From NCBI RefSeq assembly GCF_022179805.1, contig NZ_BPUO01000001.1, forward strand, positions 186,001 to 250,000: a stretch of DNA of 64,000 bases, given 5' to 3'. How positions within the stretch are numbered: the stretch's first letter is position 1; each line of letters opens with the position of its first letter. A program made the position numbers and the translations under genes. This document shows positions 42,131 to 51,213 of the stretch, in pieces. Source of the DNA: Cupriavidus pauculus (GTDB taxonomy: Bacteria; Pseudomonadota; Gammaproteobacteria; Burkholderiales; Burkholderiaceae). A model generated the notes under the pieces. The model made no database searches. It saw only the letters and a program-made list of their open reading frames with translations, and was not told where the DNA came from.

Positions 42131-42448
42131 TCAGTGCAGCACGGGCGGCGGCGCGTCGTCGTCCGGCGCCGCGAAAAGCTGGCCGCACACCGCCTCGCCG
42201 TCTTCCGTCAGCCGCGCGGTGCCACGGCCGTCCTCTTCCAGCGCGGTGACCACCAGATCGGCCTCGCCCAGTTGCGTCAACACGCGCCGCAGCACGCTCA
42301 TCTGCGCGCCGGTGCGTTTGCTTAGCCGGGCCAGCGACAGGTCCTTGTCCGGCCCCGACCTGGCGTGCTCCCACAGCGCCTGCAGGATCGCCCCCACCAC
42401 GGGGTCGAGCTCCTCTCCGTCCGCATCCGTATCTGCATCGTCCGTCAT
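42131..42448 (-). CDS. Small winged-helix protein
   Basis: A 105-aa cytoplasmic protein with acidic ends and a central predicted winged helix (about 20-85; LSLARLSKRTGAQMSVLRRV then LTQLGEADLVVTALEEDG). It resembles DNA-binding domains of the MarR/ArsR type, but no named family was recognised. Its ATG overlaps the stop of the MocR gene (ATGA), tying it to the fdhF-fdhD-mocR cluster, where it might be an accessory regulator. Confidence 0.75.
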   Translation of the reverse strand: MTDDADTDADGEELDPVVGAILQALWEHARSGPDKDLSLARLSKRTGAQMSVLRRVLTQLGEADLVVTALEEDGRGTARLTEDGEAVCGQLFAAPDDDAPPPVLH

Positions 42449-43875
42449 GTCGTCTCCCTTTCTTGTAATGTGGCCACGAGCTTGCCCAGCGTGATCACCG
42501 CGGCTTCCACGTCTTCCGACCAGGCGCCGCTGTAGTTCAGCCGGATGCAGTTCGTATAGGTGGGTACCGGCGAGAAGATATGCCCGGGCGCCACCGTGAT
42601 GCGCCGTTCCAGCGCCGCGTGGTACAGCGCCATCGCGTCGACTTCCTCGGGCAACTCCACCCACAGCACGTAGCCGCCGGCCGGCCGCGACACACGCGTG
42701 CCGGCCGGGAAGAAGCGCCGCACGGCAGCCGCCATGATATTGGCCTGCTGGCTGTACGCCTTGCGCACGCGGCGCAGGTGGTAGTCGTAGCCGTCGCGCC
42801 GCAGGAATTCGGCAATGGCCAGTTGCGGGATGGTCGACGTGGTCAGCGTGTTCAGGAACTTGAGCCGCTCCACCGTCTCGCGGTAGCGCCCCGGCAGCGC
42901 CCAGCCAATGCGATACGCATTGGTCAGCGTCTTCGAGAACGACGAGCAATGCAGCACGATGCCGGCCGTGTCGTACGACTTTAGCGACGTGGGATGCGCG
43001 TCGCCGTAATACAACTCGCCGTACACGTCGTTCTCGATCACGGGGATGTCGCGCGCGGTCAGCAGGGCCACCAGCGCCTGCTTGCGCTCGTCCGACATCT
43101 GGAAGCCCAGCGGATTCTGGAAGTTCGGCATCACCATGCACGCCGCCACGGGCCGCTCGTCAAGCAGCCGGGCCAGCGCCTGCACGTCGATGCCCTCCAC
43201 GGGGTCGGTGGCCACTTCCACGGCGCGCATGCCCAGCCGCTCGATGGCGTGCAGCATCGCGTAGTACGTGGGCGACTCCACGGCAATGGTGTCGCCCGGC
43301 TTGGCCACCGCCTGCAGGCACAGGTTGATGGCCTCGGTGGCGCCAATCGTGACGATGACCTCGTTGGGATCGACCGTATTGCCGTTTTCCAGGTAGCGGC
43401 GCGTGATCTGGCGGATCAGCTCGGGCGACCCGGGCGGCAGGTCGTCCAGCACGCTCCAGGTGTCATGGCGCTTGCCGATGGTGTTGGCGTACTGGGTGAT
43501 GCGCTGCCACGGATAGAGCTTGGGGTCCGGATACGGCGACCCCAGCGGCACGGCATCGTCGGCGCGGATCGAGCGCAGCGTGGACAGCACCAGCGCGCTC
43601 ACGTCCACGGCCGATGGCCGCGTGGCCGGGCGCGTGGGTTGCAGGTCGATGGCCGGCTCCCCCGGCCGTGCTCGCACGAAGTAGCCGGACTGCGGCCGGC
43701 TCTCCAGGATGCCGCGCGATTCCAGCAGCAGGTAGGCGCGGATCACCGTGGTGATGCTGAGCCGGTGGTGCTGGGCAGCCTGGCGCACCGACGGGATCTT
43801 TTCGCCGGGCAGCAGCACGCCCTGCTGCACCAGTGCCTCGATATCGGCCGCGAGCTTTTCGTACAGGGTTGCCAA
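42445..43875 (-). CDS. MocR-type regulator (GntR HTH fused to class-I aminotransferase fold)
   Basis: A 476-aa PLP-dependent regulator: a winged helix (about 1-75; GEKIPSVRQAAQHHRLSITTVIRAY) joined to an aminotransferase-like domain with PNFQNPLGFQMS, ENDVYGELYYG and the PLP Lys in HCSSFSKTLTNAYRIGW. The usual start codons are scarce: TTG at 43875 (MATLYEKLAADIEALV) fits the family N-terminus, while the open frame extends to 44004 into fdhD. MocR proteins often control vitamin B6, GABA or taurine genes; here the neighbours are formate-dehydrogenase-like genes. Confidence 0.88.
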   Translation of the reverse strand: MATLYEKLAADIEALVQQGVLLPGEKIPSVRQAAQHHRLSITTVIRAYLLLESRGILESRPQSGYFVRARPGEPAIDLQPTRPATRPSAVDVSALVLSTLRSIRADDAVPLGSPYPDPKLYPWQRITQYANTIGKRHDTWSVLDDLPPGSPELIRQITRRYLENGNTVDPNEVIVTIGATEAINLCLQAVAKPGDTIAVESPTYYAMLHAIERLGMRAVEVATDPVEGIDVQALARLLDERPVAACMVMPNFQNPLGFQMSDERKQALVALLTARDIPVIENDVYGELYYGDAHPTSLKSYDTAGIVLHCSSFSKTLTNAYRIGWALPGRYRETVERLKFLNTLTTSTIPQLAIAEFLRRDGYDYHLRRVRKAYSQQANIMAAAVRRFFPAGTRVSRPAGGYVLWVELPEEVDAMALYHAALERRITVAPGHIFSPVPTYTNCIRLNYSGAWSEDVEAAVITLGKLVATLQERETT

Positions 43876-43925
43876 CGGGTCTTTCGCCTTGTGTGGGGTC
43901 CGGGGGAATGCCGGAACCCCAGGCG

Positions 43926-44756
43926 TCAGCCTGCGGCCACCAGCGGGTCCGATGCTAATACGGATACAGGCGCAGTGTATTCGACGAAGCCGTCCTGGCG
44001 GCAAAAGCTGAGCAGCCGCACGCCGGCCTGCTCCGCGACGCGGATGGCCAGCGAGGTGGGTGCCGAGATCGTCGCCAGCATCGGAATCTGCATGCGGGCG
44101 GCCTTGCGCACCAGTTCATAGCTGGCGCGGCTGGACAGGAACACGAATCCTTCGCCGAACGCCTCGCGCGCGCGGGCCAGGTGGCCGATCAGCTTGTCCA
44201 GCGCGTTATGGCGCCCCACATCCTCGAACACGGCGCGCAACTGGCCGTCCGGACCGCACCACGCCGCCGCATGCACGCCGCCGGTGGCCGCCATCAGCGG
44301 CTGGCGGGCGCGCATGGCCTCGGCCGCGCGGCGGATCATGGGGGCCGTCGGATCGATCGGGCGCGCCGCCGTCAGCGGCTCGGGTACCAGGTCCAGCAGG
44401 GCCAGGCTCTCGATGCCGCAAACCCCGCAGCCGGTGCGGCCGGCCAGCGTGCGGCGCCGTTCCTTCATGGCCATAAACGCGCGCTGGCTGATTTCCAGCC
44501 TGACCTCGATGCCGTCGCAGCCGGGCGCCACCTCGACGTCGAAGATCTCGCGCACGCTGTCGACGATGCCTTCGGTCAGCGAGAAGCCCGTGGCAAACGC
44601 CTCCAGGTCCAGCGGCGTGGCCATCATGACCGCATGCGAGATGCCGTTGTAGACCAGCGCCACCGGCACTTCCTCGGCGACGTTGTCGATTTCCAGCGCG
44701 ATGGCGTCGCCCTGATGGCGACGGATCTCGCGCGGGATGTAACCGCGATCGGTCAT
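43926..44756 (-). CDS. fdhD: Formate dehydrogenase accessory sulfurtransferase FdhD
   Basis: FdhD moves sulfur from IscS to the molybdenum cofactor before insertion into formate dehydrogenase. The 276 aa contain the catalytic GRTGCGVCGIES (CxxC, about residues 107-118), the family ATPLDLEAFATGFSLTEGIV and FEDVGRHNALDKLIGH. It lies 42 nt downstream of the FdhF/YdeP gene, its probable client, and 50 nt upstream of the MocR regulator. Confidence 0.96.
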   Translation of the reverse strand: MTDRGYIPREIRRHQGDAIALEIDNVAEEVPVALVYNGISHAVMMATPLDLEAFATGFSLTEGIVDSVREIFDVEVAPGCDGIEVRLEISQRAFMAMKERRRTLAGRTGCGVCGIESLALLDLVPEPLTAARPIDPTAPMIRRAAEAMRARQPLMAATGGVHAAAWCGPDGQLRAVFEDVGRHNALDKLIGHLARAREAFGEGFVFLSSRASYELVRKAARMQIPMLATISAPTSLAIRVAEQAGVRLLSFCRQDGFVEYTAPVSVLASDPLVAAG

Positions 44757-44798
44757 GGAATACTCCCCTTGCCCCGGACGGATCGGTAAATCCGCGAA

Positions 44799-47117
44799 TC
44801 AGCTGACGGCCGATACCGCGCGTTGCAGCAGCACCGGGATCGACTTCGACGTGGGCGTGCCCGACCGGTCGCCGATGCTTTCCAGCGGCACCAGCGGATT
44901 CGTCTCCGGGTAGTAGGCGCCAAGGCAGCCCGCCGGAATGTCGTAGTCGACCAGCAGGAAGTCTTGCACGTGGCGCGTCACGCCGTCTTCCCAGACACTC
45001 GTGATATTTACGCGTTCGCCCTCTGCAAACCCCAGGCGTTCGCGGTCGGCGCGGTTGATGAACACCACGCGGCGCAGGCCGAACACGCCGCGATAGCGGT
45101 CGTCCAGGCCATAGATGGTGGTGTTGTACTGGTCATGCGAGCGCGTGGTCATCATGACCAGCAGGTCGTCGCCGTATTGCTCGCGGGCGCGCTTGATCGG
45201 CGTGTCGTGGTCGATGGCGTGCACCAGGAACTGCGCCTTGCCCGATTCCGTCCGCCACACGCGGTTGCGCGAGGCCGGCGTCAGGTGGAAGCCGCCCGGC
45301 TGCGCCACGCGCTCATTGAAGCGCTCGAAGCCTGGAATGACCTTCTCGATGGCGTCGCGGATGCGCGCGTAGTCCTGCGCGAACCACAGCCAGTCCACCT
45401 TGTTCGAGCCCAGCGCGGCGTCCGCCATGCGCGCGACGATCATCGTTTCCGACAACAGGTGCGGCGACGCCGGCTTGTTCATGCCGTACGACATATGCAC
45501 CATGCAGACCGAATCCTCGACGGTCACGCCCTGCGGCACGCCGTTCTGCTCGTCCACCTCGGTACGGCCCAGCGTGGGCAGCAGCAGCGCATCGCGGCCG
45601 ATCACCAGATGGCTGCGGTTCAGCTTGGTGGCAATGTTGACGGTCAGGTCGCACTGGCGCAGCGCGTCCCAGGTGCGCGGCGTATCGGGCGTGGCAATCG
45701 AGAAATTGCCGCCCAGGCCCACGAACACCTTGACCTTGCCTTCCAGCATCGCGCTGATGGCGGCCACCACGTCCTGGCCATGATGGCGCGGCGGCTCGAA
45801 GCCGAACGTGGCACCCAGGCGGTCCAGGAATGCGTCGTCGGGCTGTTCCTCGATACCCATCGTGCGGTCGCCCTGCACGTTCGAATGCCCGCGCACCGGC
45901 ATCAGGCCGGCACCGGGGCGGCCGATATTGCCGCGCAGCATCATCACGTTGGACAGTAGCTGAATCGTGTGCACGCTCTGCTTGTGCTGCGTCAGGCCCA
46001 TGCCCCAGCACATGATCGTGCGCTCGCTCTTGACGTAGACGTCGGCCAGCGCGTCGATCTCATCGCGCGGCACGCCCGATTCGGCCACGATGTCGGCCCA
46101 GCTTTCGGCACGCAGGTCGGCGGCAAATGCCTCGTAGCCGGCCGTGTGGTCGTTGACGAAGGCGATGTCGACCACGCGCGGGCTGCCCGAGGCCACCGCT
46201 GCGTCGTCCAGTTCGATCACGCGCTTGCCGATGCCCTTGAGCAGCGCAAAGTCGCCGGCCAGCTTGGGCCGCACGAACATCGACGCGATCCTGGTGCCGC
46301 TGCCGCCCAGCATCTCGGTGACGTGTTGCGGGCTGACAAAGCGCTCCAGGCCCCGCTCCTTGAGCGGATTGACCGACACGATGGTGGCGCCGCGCTTCGA
46401 TGCGTCGCGCAACTCGTTGAGCATGCGCGGGTGATTCGTGGCCGGGTTCTGGCCCCACACCATGATGGTGTCGGCCAGCTGGAAGTCATCGAGCAGCACC
46501 GTGGCCTTTCCCACGCCCACCGTCACCGGCAGGCCGCGGCTGGTGGCCTCGTGGCACATGTTCGAGCAGTCGGGGAAGTTGTTCGTGCCGTACATGCGCA
46601 CGAACAACTGGAACAGGAACGCTGCCTCGTTGCTGGCGCGGCCCGACGTGTAGAACGTGGCTGCGTCGGGGTTGTCCAGACGGCGCAGGTGGTGGGCGAT
46701 CAGGCGGAACGCCTCGTCCCAATCCACCGGTACGTACTTGTCGGTGGCGGCGTCGTAGCGCACCGGATGAGTCAGGCGGCCGTGCTGTTCCAGCTCGTAG
46801 TCCGACTGCTTCATCAGCTCGGCGACCGTGTATTCCGCGAAGAATTCGTTGGTCACGCGCTTGCTGGTGGCTTCGGCGGCCACGGCCTTGACGCCGTTTT
46901 CACAGAATTCGAAGGTCGACGCGTGCTGGCGGTCGGGCCAGGCGCAGCCCGGGCAATCAAAGCCGTCGGGCTGGTTCTGCTTGAACAGCGTCTTGTATTT
47001 GCCGCCGCCCACCCGTTCCTTGACGAGGTTGATGGCGACCTGCTTGAGTGCGCCCCAGCCGGCGGCCGGGTGCGTGTAAGGGGCGATATGCCCCTTTTCG
47101 GGCGTGGGAGTACTCAT
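44799..47117 (-). CDS. FdhF/YdeP family molybdopterin oxidoreductase
   Basis: A 772-aa cytoplasmic bis-MGD enzyme of the formate-dehydrogenase-alpha/YdeP group. An N-terminal Cys pair in FDCPGCAWPD (about 52-61) suggests a reduced iron-sulfur motif. DCSNMCHEATSRGLP, MCWGMGLTQHKQSVHTIQ, GRPGAGLMPVRGHSNVQGD and the C-terminal TTRSHDQYNTTIYGLDDRYR follow the family. YdeP of E. coli is tied to acid resistance; true formate activity is unproven. There is no Tat signal. The ATG at 47117 is used. The 270-nt upstream region has a GTACAG motif cluster. Confidence 0.92.
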   Translation of the reverse strand: MSTPTPEKGHIAPYTHPAAGWGALKQVAINLVKERVGGGKYKTLFKQNQPDGFDCPGCAWPDRQHASTFEFCENGVKAVAAEATSKRVTNEFFAEYTVAELMKQSDYELEQHGRLTHPVRYDAATDKYVPVDWDEAFRLIAHHLRRLDNPDAATFYTSGRASNEAAFLFQLFVRMYGTNNFPDCSNMCHEATSRGLPVTVGVGKATVLLDDFQLADTIMVWGQNPATNHPRMLNELRDASKRGATIVSVNPLKERGLERFVSPQHVTEMLGGSGTRIASMFVRPKLAGDFALLKGIGKRVIELDDAAVASGSPRVVDIAFVNDHTAGYEAFAADLRAESWADIVAESGVPRDEIDALADVYVKSERTIMCWGMGLTQHKQSVHTIQLLSNVMMLRGNIGRPGAGLMPVRGHSNVQGDRTMGIEEQPDDAFLDRLGATFGFEPPRHHGQDVVAAISAMLEGKVKVFVGLGGNFSIATPDTPRTWDALRQCDLTVNIATKLNRSHLVIGRDALLLPTLGRTEVDEQNGVPQGVTVEDSVCMVHMSYGMNKPASPHLLSETMIVARMADAALGSNKVDWLWFAQDYARIRDAIEKVIPGFERFNERVAQPGGFHLTPASRNRVWRTESGKAQFLVHAIDHDTPIKRAREQYGDDLLVMMTTRSHDQYNTTIYGLDDRYRGVFGLRRVVFINRADRERLGFAEGERVNITSVWEDGVTRHVQDFLLVDYDIPAGCLGAYYPETNPLVPLESIGDRSGTPTSKSIPVLLQRAVSAVS

Positions 47118-47227
47118 GGGGGCGACTTCCAGAACAAATGCCCGAGTGCCCGGCCCGGTTTTCCGTGTGATGCCCGGACGCTCGCTGCGATGTGAGCAGA
47201 CTAGGCCCGGAAAGTGACCTGAGGGAC

Positions 47228-47294
47228 GTACAGTACAGCCGGCGCAGAAAGAGTACAGTTTGCACAATCGCAGCGCACAAAACCATAACTGTAC
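47228..47294. promoter_or_regulatory. GTACAG motif cluster upstream of the FdhF/YdeP gene
   Basis: GTACAG occurs at 47228-47233, 47233-47238 and 47253-47258, with its inverse CTGTAC at 47289-47294, within 67 nt of a relatively AT-rich promoter region. A TGCAT-GA-ATGCA palindrome follows at 47305-47316. This is a candidate site for the MocR regulator encoded downstream. Confidence 0.4.
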
Positions 47295-47387
47295 CTATCG
47301 AAATTGCATGAATGCACATTATTGGCGTGCATGACTCATGAAATGGCGCGCCAGCATCTGCCGGATGAAGAAATCTTTAAATCACAA

Positions 47388-48317
47388 TCAGTCGGGTTGC
47401 TGCGGCGTGGCCTGGATGATGTCTTCCAGTTGCGCGCTCATGGGAATGCCCAGCCGCTCGCCGGTGGGCAGCCGGTTCAGGAACCACTGCTTGTACAGCC
47501 GTTCCAGGTCGCCCGAGGTAATCAGGCCGCGCACGGCACGGTCGACCACGGCGGCAAACTGCGGATCGCCCCGGCGCAGCATGATGCCGTAGGGGTCGTA
47601 GCTCAGGAATTCGCTGGTCACGATGAACTGCTTGCCGGCGTTGTAGTGCGCCAGAAAGCCGTACAGCAGCACGTCGTCGCCGGCATAGGCATCGGCGCCG
47701 CCATGGCGCAGCACCTCGAAGGCGTCGGCATGGTCGCGCGCACGGATCAGTTTCACGCCCAGGTTGAAGCGCGTGGACAGGTCTTCGATGGCACTGGCAT
47801 TGGTGGTGCCCGCCGTGGCCACCACGGTCTTGGCCTTGAGGTCGCGGAAGGTCCGGATCGCCGAATTGCGCGGCACCATCAGCTTGGTGCCCGCCACGAA
47901 GATCACCGGCGAAAACGCCACGGTGCGCAGGCGTTCGGCGTTGCGCGTGGTCGATCCGCATTCCAGGTCGGCCTTGCCCGATGTAATCGCATCGAAGCGG
48001 TTTTCCGACGTCACCGGTACCCACTGCACGGTCAGGTCGCGGCTGATCTCGGCGGATGCCGCCTCGACGATGGCCTGGCAGATATCGATGGAATAGCCGA
48101 TCGGGCGCTTGGCCTGGTTCAGGTACGAGAACGGCAGCGACGATTCCCGGTAGCCGACGACCAGCACGCCGCTGTCGCGGGCCTTCTTGAGCGTGCCGCT
48201 CAACACCGTCGGCTCGGGCGACTGCGCCAGCGCGGCAGTGGGGAAACCGAGCCCCAGCAGCGCGGTGACCAGCAGCGACGCAATCGGCGACACAACCATC
48301 AAGGCGAAAGCGCGCAT
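47388..48317 (-). CDS. Periplasmic solute-binding protein, family 3 (amino-acid type)
   Basis: A 309-aa secreted receptor with a signal peptide (MRAFALMVVSPIASLLVTAL, cleavage near AALAQS) and the SBP_bac_3 fold: GVLVVGYRESSLPFSYLNQ, GYSIDICQAIVEAASAE and ECGSTTRNAERLRTVAFSPV, with the Arg that holds an alpha-carboxylate. It looks like a glutamate/aspartate receptor. No ABC permease or ATPase lies nearby; instead it starts 4 nt after a DAACS symporter gene. Confidence 0.9.
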   Translation of the reverse strand: MRAFALMVVSPIASLLVTALLGLGFPTAALAQSPEPTVLSGTLKKARDSGVLVVGYRESSLPFSYLNQAKRPIGYSIDICQAIVEAASAEISRDLTVQWVPVTSENRFDAITSGKADLECGSTTRNAERLRTVAFSPVIFVAGTKLMVPRNSAIRTFRDLKAKTVVATAGTTNASAIEDLSTRFNLGVKLIRARDHADAFEVLRHGGADAYAGDDVLLYGFLAHYNAGKQFIVTSEFLSYDPYGIMLRRGDPQFAAVVDRAVRGLITSGDLERLYKQWFLNRLPTGERLGIPMSAQLEDIIQATPQQPD

Positions 48318-48321
48318 GGCA

Positions 48322-49617
48322 TCAGGCCCCCGCGGCACTGCGGGGCTCCTCGCCCGGAATGTCCTTCTCGGTTTCGGGCACCGGCCCGCTGGCCAGTTGC
48401 CCTTCCCACTTGGCCACCACGGCGGCGGCAATCGAATTGCCCACGGCGTTGGTGGCGGATCGGCCCATGTCCAGGAACTGGTCCACGCCCATGATCAGCA
48501 GCAGCCCTGCCTCGGGAATGCCGAACTGGTTCAGCGTGGCCGCGATCACCACCAGCGACGCACGCGGCACGCCAGCCATGCCCTTCGATGTCAGCATCAG
48601 CAACAGCAGCATCGTGATCTGCGTGCCCATCGGCAGGTGGATGTCGTACGCCTGGGCGATGAACAACACGGCGAACGTGCAGTACATCATCGACCCGTCC
48701 AGGTTAAACGAGTAGCCCAGCGGCAGCACAAAGCTGGAGATCTTGCGATTCACGCCGAAGCGGTCGAGCGAATCGAGCAGTTTCGGATAGGCGGCCTCGG
48801 AGCTGGCCGTCGAGAACGACAGCAGGAACGGCTCGCGGATCAGCCGGACCAGTTCGAACACGCGCCGGCCCAGGAACACGAAGCCGGCCAGCGTCAGCAG
48901 GCCCCACAGCACGAACAGCGCCAGGTAGAAGCTGCCCATGAACTTGGCAAACGTGATCAGGATGCCCAGCCCCTGCGTGGTCACCGTGGACGCAATCGCC
49001 GCGAACACCGCGATGGGCGCCAGCCACATCACCGCGCCGGTGATCTTGAGCATGATCTGCGCAAGGTCCTCGATCACGGCGGCCATGCGCGCGCCGCGCT
49101 CGCCCAGCGTGGCAATGGCCGTGCCGAAGAAGATCGAGAACACCACGATCTGCAGGATCTCGTTGTTGGCCATGGCCTCGGCCACCGATTTGGGCACCAG
49201 GTGCGCGACGAAATCCTTGAGCGTGAACGCGTTGGTCTTCAGGTTGGTGGCCGACCCCACGTCGGGCAGCGGCAGGCCGATGTTCACGCCCGGATGCAGC
49301 AGCGTGGCCATGATCAGCCCCAGCGTCAGCGACACCAGCGACGCGGTGATGAACCAGGCCAGCGCCTTGACGCCGACGCGCCCCACCGTACTGGCATCGC
49401 CCATGTGCGCGATACCGATCACCAGCGTGGAGAACACCAGCGGCGCGATGATCATCTTGATCAGCCGCAGGAAGACGTCGGTGATGATGGAGATATAGCC
49501 GGCAATGTCCTTGGCGACCTTCGGGTCCGGAAACGCCGTGTTGCATCCGTAGCCGACGACGGCACCGAGAATCATCGCGATCAGGATCCAGGTCGTGATA
49601 TTCGACTTCTTGCTCAT
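48322..49617 (-). CDS. Dicarboxylate/amino-acid:cation symporter (DAACS/DctA-GltP family)
   Basis: A 431-aa inner-membrane carrier with eight helices and two re-entrant loops. SFSTASSEAAYPKLL (Ser-rich HP1 motif), GYSFNLDGSMMYCTFAVLF (TM7) and GIPEAGLLLIMGVDQFLDMGRSATN-type HP2/TM8 sequence (here in part) fit DctA/GltP, using Na+ or H+ to import C4-dicarboxylates, glutamate or aspartate. The ATG at 49617 gives MSKKSNITTWILIAMILGAV. It heads a two-gene unit with the binding protein. Confidence 0.93.
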   Translation of the reverse strand: MSKKSNITTWILIAMILGAVVGYGCNTAFPDPKVAKDIAGYISIITDVFLRLIKMIIAPLVFSTLVIGIAHMGDASTVGRVGVKALAWFITASLVSLTLGLIMATLLHPGVNIGLPLPDVGSATNLKTNAFTLKDFVAHLVPKSVAEAMANNEILQIVVFSIFFGTAIATLGERGARMAAVIEDLAQIMLKITGAVMWLAPIAVFAAIASTVTTQGLGILITFAKFMGSFYLALFVLWGLLTLAGFVFLGRRVFELVRLIREPFLLSFSTASSEAAYPKLLDSLDRFGVNRKISSFVLPLGYSFNLDGSMMYCTFAVLFIAQAYDIHLPMGTQITMLLLLMLTSKGMAGVPRASLVVIAATLNQFGIPEAGLLLIMGVDQFLDMGRSATNAVGNSIAAAVVAKWEGQLASGPVPETEKDIPGEEPRSAAGA

Positions 49618-49809
49618 GACGTCTCCTTGGGGGCGGCCGTACGGAAGTCCTGCGCCGAGGTCTGCACCTGTAACGATAGGACGCGGGGGTGGCTTGGGCA
49701 AACCCGGAAAGGCTATCGGCGCCGCCGATCCCTTCGATTCCGCCAACGAACGCCAACGACGGCCGATGCCTGCCATGTGCCGCACGCGCTCCACGGCAAG
49801 GTCGGCGGT

Positions 49810-51006
49810 CTAACGCTTCTGCCAGACGCGCAGGCCGAACACCGGCAGCACGCCGTAGACGTGGTCGAACAGGTCGGACTGGATCTGCTCGTAAGCCTCC
49901 CAGCGCGTGTCGTTGAGGTACAGGAACACTTCGAGCGGCAGGCCCTGGCTGGTCGACTGCACGTGGCGCACCACCAGCGGCAGGTCCTGCCGCACGGCCG
50001 GATGCTGGCGGAAGTAGTCCAGCATGTAGCGCCGCAGCATGCCCAGGTTGGTCAGCGGCTGGCCGTCGGCATGCGGCTGCACGGGCAGCTTCAGTTCGCG
50101 GCAGGCCGTGAGCCCGCCCAGCAGCGCGTCATCGCAGAAGCGCACAGTGTCTGCATCCACCGGAATGCTGTGCCGCACGCGCCGGCCGCCCGATTCCACC
50201 ATGCCGCGCCAGTTCCTGACGCCGTTGGTCAGCAGCACGTAGCTGGGCAGCGTCACGATGGTGTTGTCGAAGTTGCGCACCTTGATGGTATTCAGCGCGA
50301 TATCGGTGACCACGCCATCGGCCACGAAGCCGGGCACCTCGATCCAGTCGCCAATGCGCAGCATGTCGTAGGCGGCCAGCTGGATGCTGGCCACGAACCC
50401 CAGCAGCGAGTCGCGGAACACGATGATCAGCAGCGCCGTCATGGCGCTGACGCCGGTCAGGAGGTACGTGGGCGGCCGGCCCAGCAGCAGCGACACGATG
50501 GCGATGAACGCCATCAGGTACAGCATGATCGTGGCTACCTGCAGAAAGCTCTTGATCGGGCGTTCGCCGGCATGCGGCAGGTGGTTGTAGCGGTCCTCGA
50601 TGCTGGCCAGGAACGCAAAGCCCGCGCGCAGCCCGGTATAGACCATGAAGCAGGCGGCAGCCACGCCCAGCGGCGCGCCCAGCGCCGCGATCACGGGAAA
50701 GGTCAGGCTGCTGAGCAGCGGCGCGGCCAGGTAGACGATCAGCGCCGGCACGATGGGCGCCAGCCGGTGAAACACGCGGCGCCGCTCGGCCGCGCGCAGC
50801 CACTTGCGGTGCTCGCCGCGCGCCAGCCGCCCCACGGCCCACAGCATCAGCGTGCGCGTCAGGTAGTAGCAGATCACGCTCGCCAGCACGATGACCACCA
50901 GCAGCACCACCACCAGCACGATGGCAACCGGCAGGCTGTCGGTGTAGACGTTGAGCTGGTTCGATCCGTCCGGCCCCGTCTCGATGCGTATCAAGCTGTC
51001 GAACAT
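49810..51006 (-). CDS. MscS-family mechanosensitive channel (YbdG-like)
   Basis: A 398-aa membrane protein with about five helices followed by the MscS pore/beta domain: FRDSLLGFVASIQLAAYDML (pore-adjacent helix) and DWIEVPGFVADGVVTDIALN, then NTIVTLPSYVLLTNGVRNW. Size and C-terminal region (LEVFLYLNDTRWEAYEQIQ) resemble E. coli YbdG more than MscS (286 aa). Such channels release solutes under hypo-osmotic stress. The ATG at 51006 (MFDSLIRIETGPDG) is used. Confidence 0.9.
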   Translation of the reverse strand: MFDSLIRIETGPDGSNQLNVYTDSLPVAIVLVVVLLVVIVLASVICYYLTRTLMLWAVGRLARGEHRKWLRAAERRRVFHRLAPIVPALIVYLAAPLLSSLTFPVIAALGAPLGVAAACFMVYTGLRAGFAFLASIEDRYNHLPHAGERPIKSFLQVATIMLYLMAFIAIVSLLLGRPPTYLLTGVSAMTALLIIVFRDSLLGFVASIQLAAYDMLRIGDWIEVPGFVADGVVTDIALNTIKVRNFDNTIVTLPSYVLLTNGVRNWRGMVESGGRRVRHSIPVDADTVRFCDDALLGGLTACRELKLPVQPHADGQPLTNLGMLRRYMLDYFRQHPAVRQDLPLVVRHVQSTSQGLPLEVFLYLNDTRWEAYEQIQSDLFDHVYGVLPVFGLRVWQKR

Positions 51007-51170
51007 GCGCTCTCCCGGCCCGCCCCGCGCGCCCTCCAGCCAGTGTAGGCAAGCAACGCCGCGTGCGAATACAAAATTCCCCGGGGGCGCAGGCAAACGC
51101 GACAGGCAGCCCTTGCCCTATCGTCTCGGCATCACGACCTTCGAGACAAGAACGGCATGGCAATCCATGG

Positions 51171-51204
51171 CAAACAATGGAGTCGGCCCCTCAAACAACG
51201 GAGT
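51171..51204. repeat. Two near-identical 13-nt direct repeats
   Basis: CAAACAATGGAGT (51171-51183) and CAAACAACGGAGT (51192-51204) repeat with a 21-nt period in the 207-nt gap between mscS and the LysR gene. GGCCCC/GGGGCC arms (51185-51190, 51205-51210) also allow a hairpin past the LysR gene's 3' end. Confidence 0.45.
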
Positions 51205-51213
51205 GGGGCCCCA

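Noticed and set aside
42449-43141. Upstream extension of the winged-helix protein to about 336 aa
   Set aside because: That stretch overlaps the MocR coding sequence in another frame and has no family features; the ATG at 42448 overlapping the MocR stop is the sensible start.
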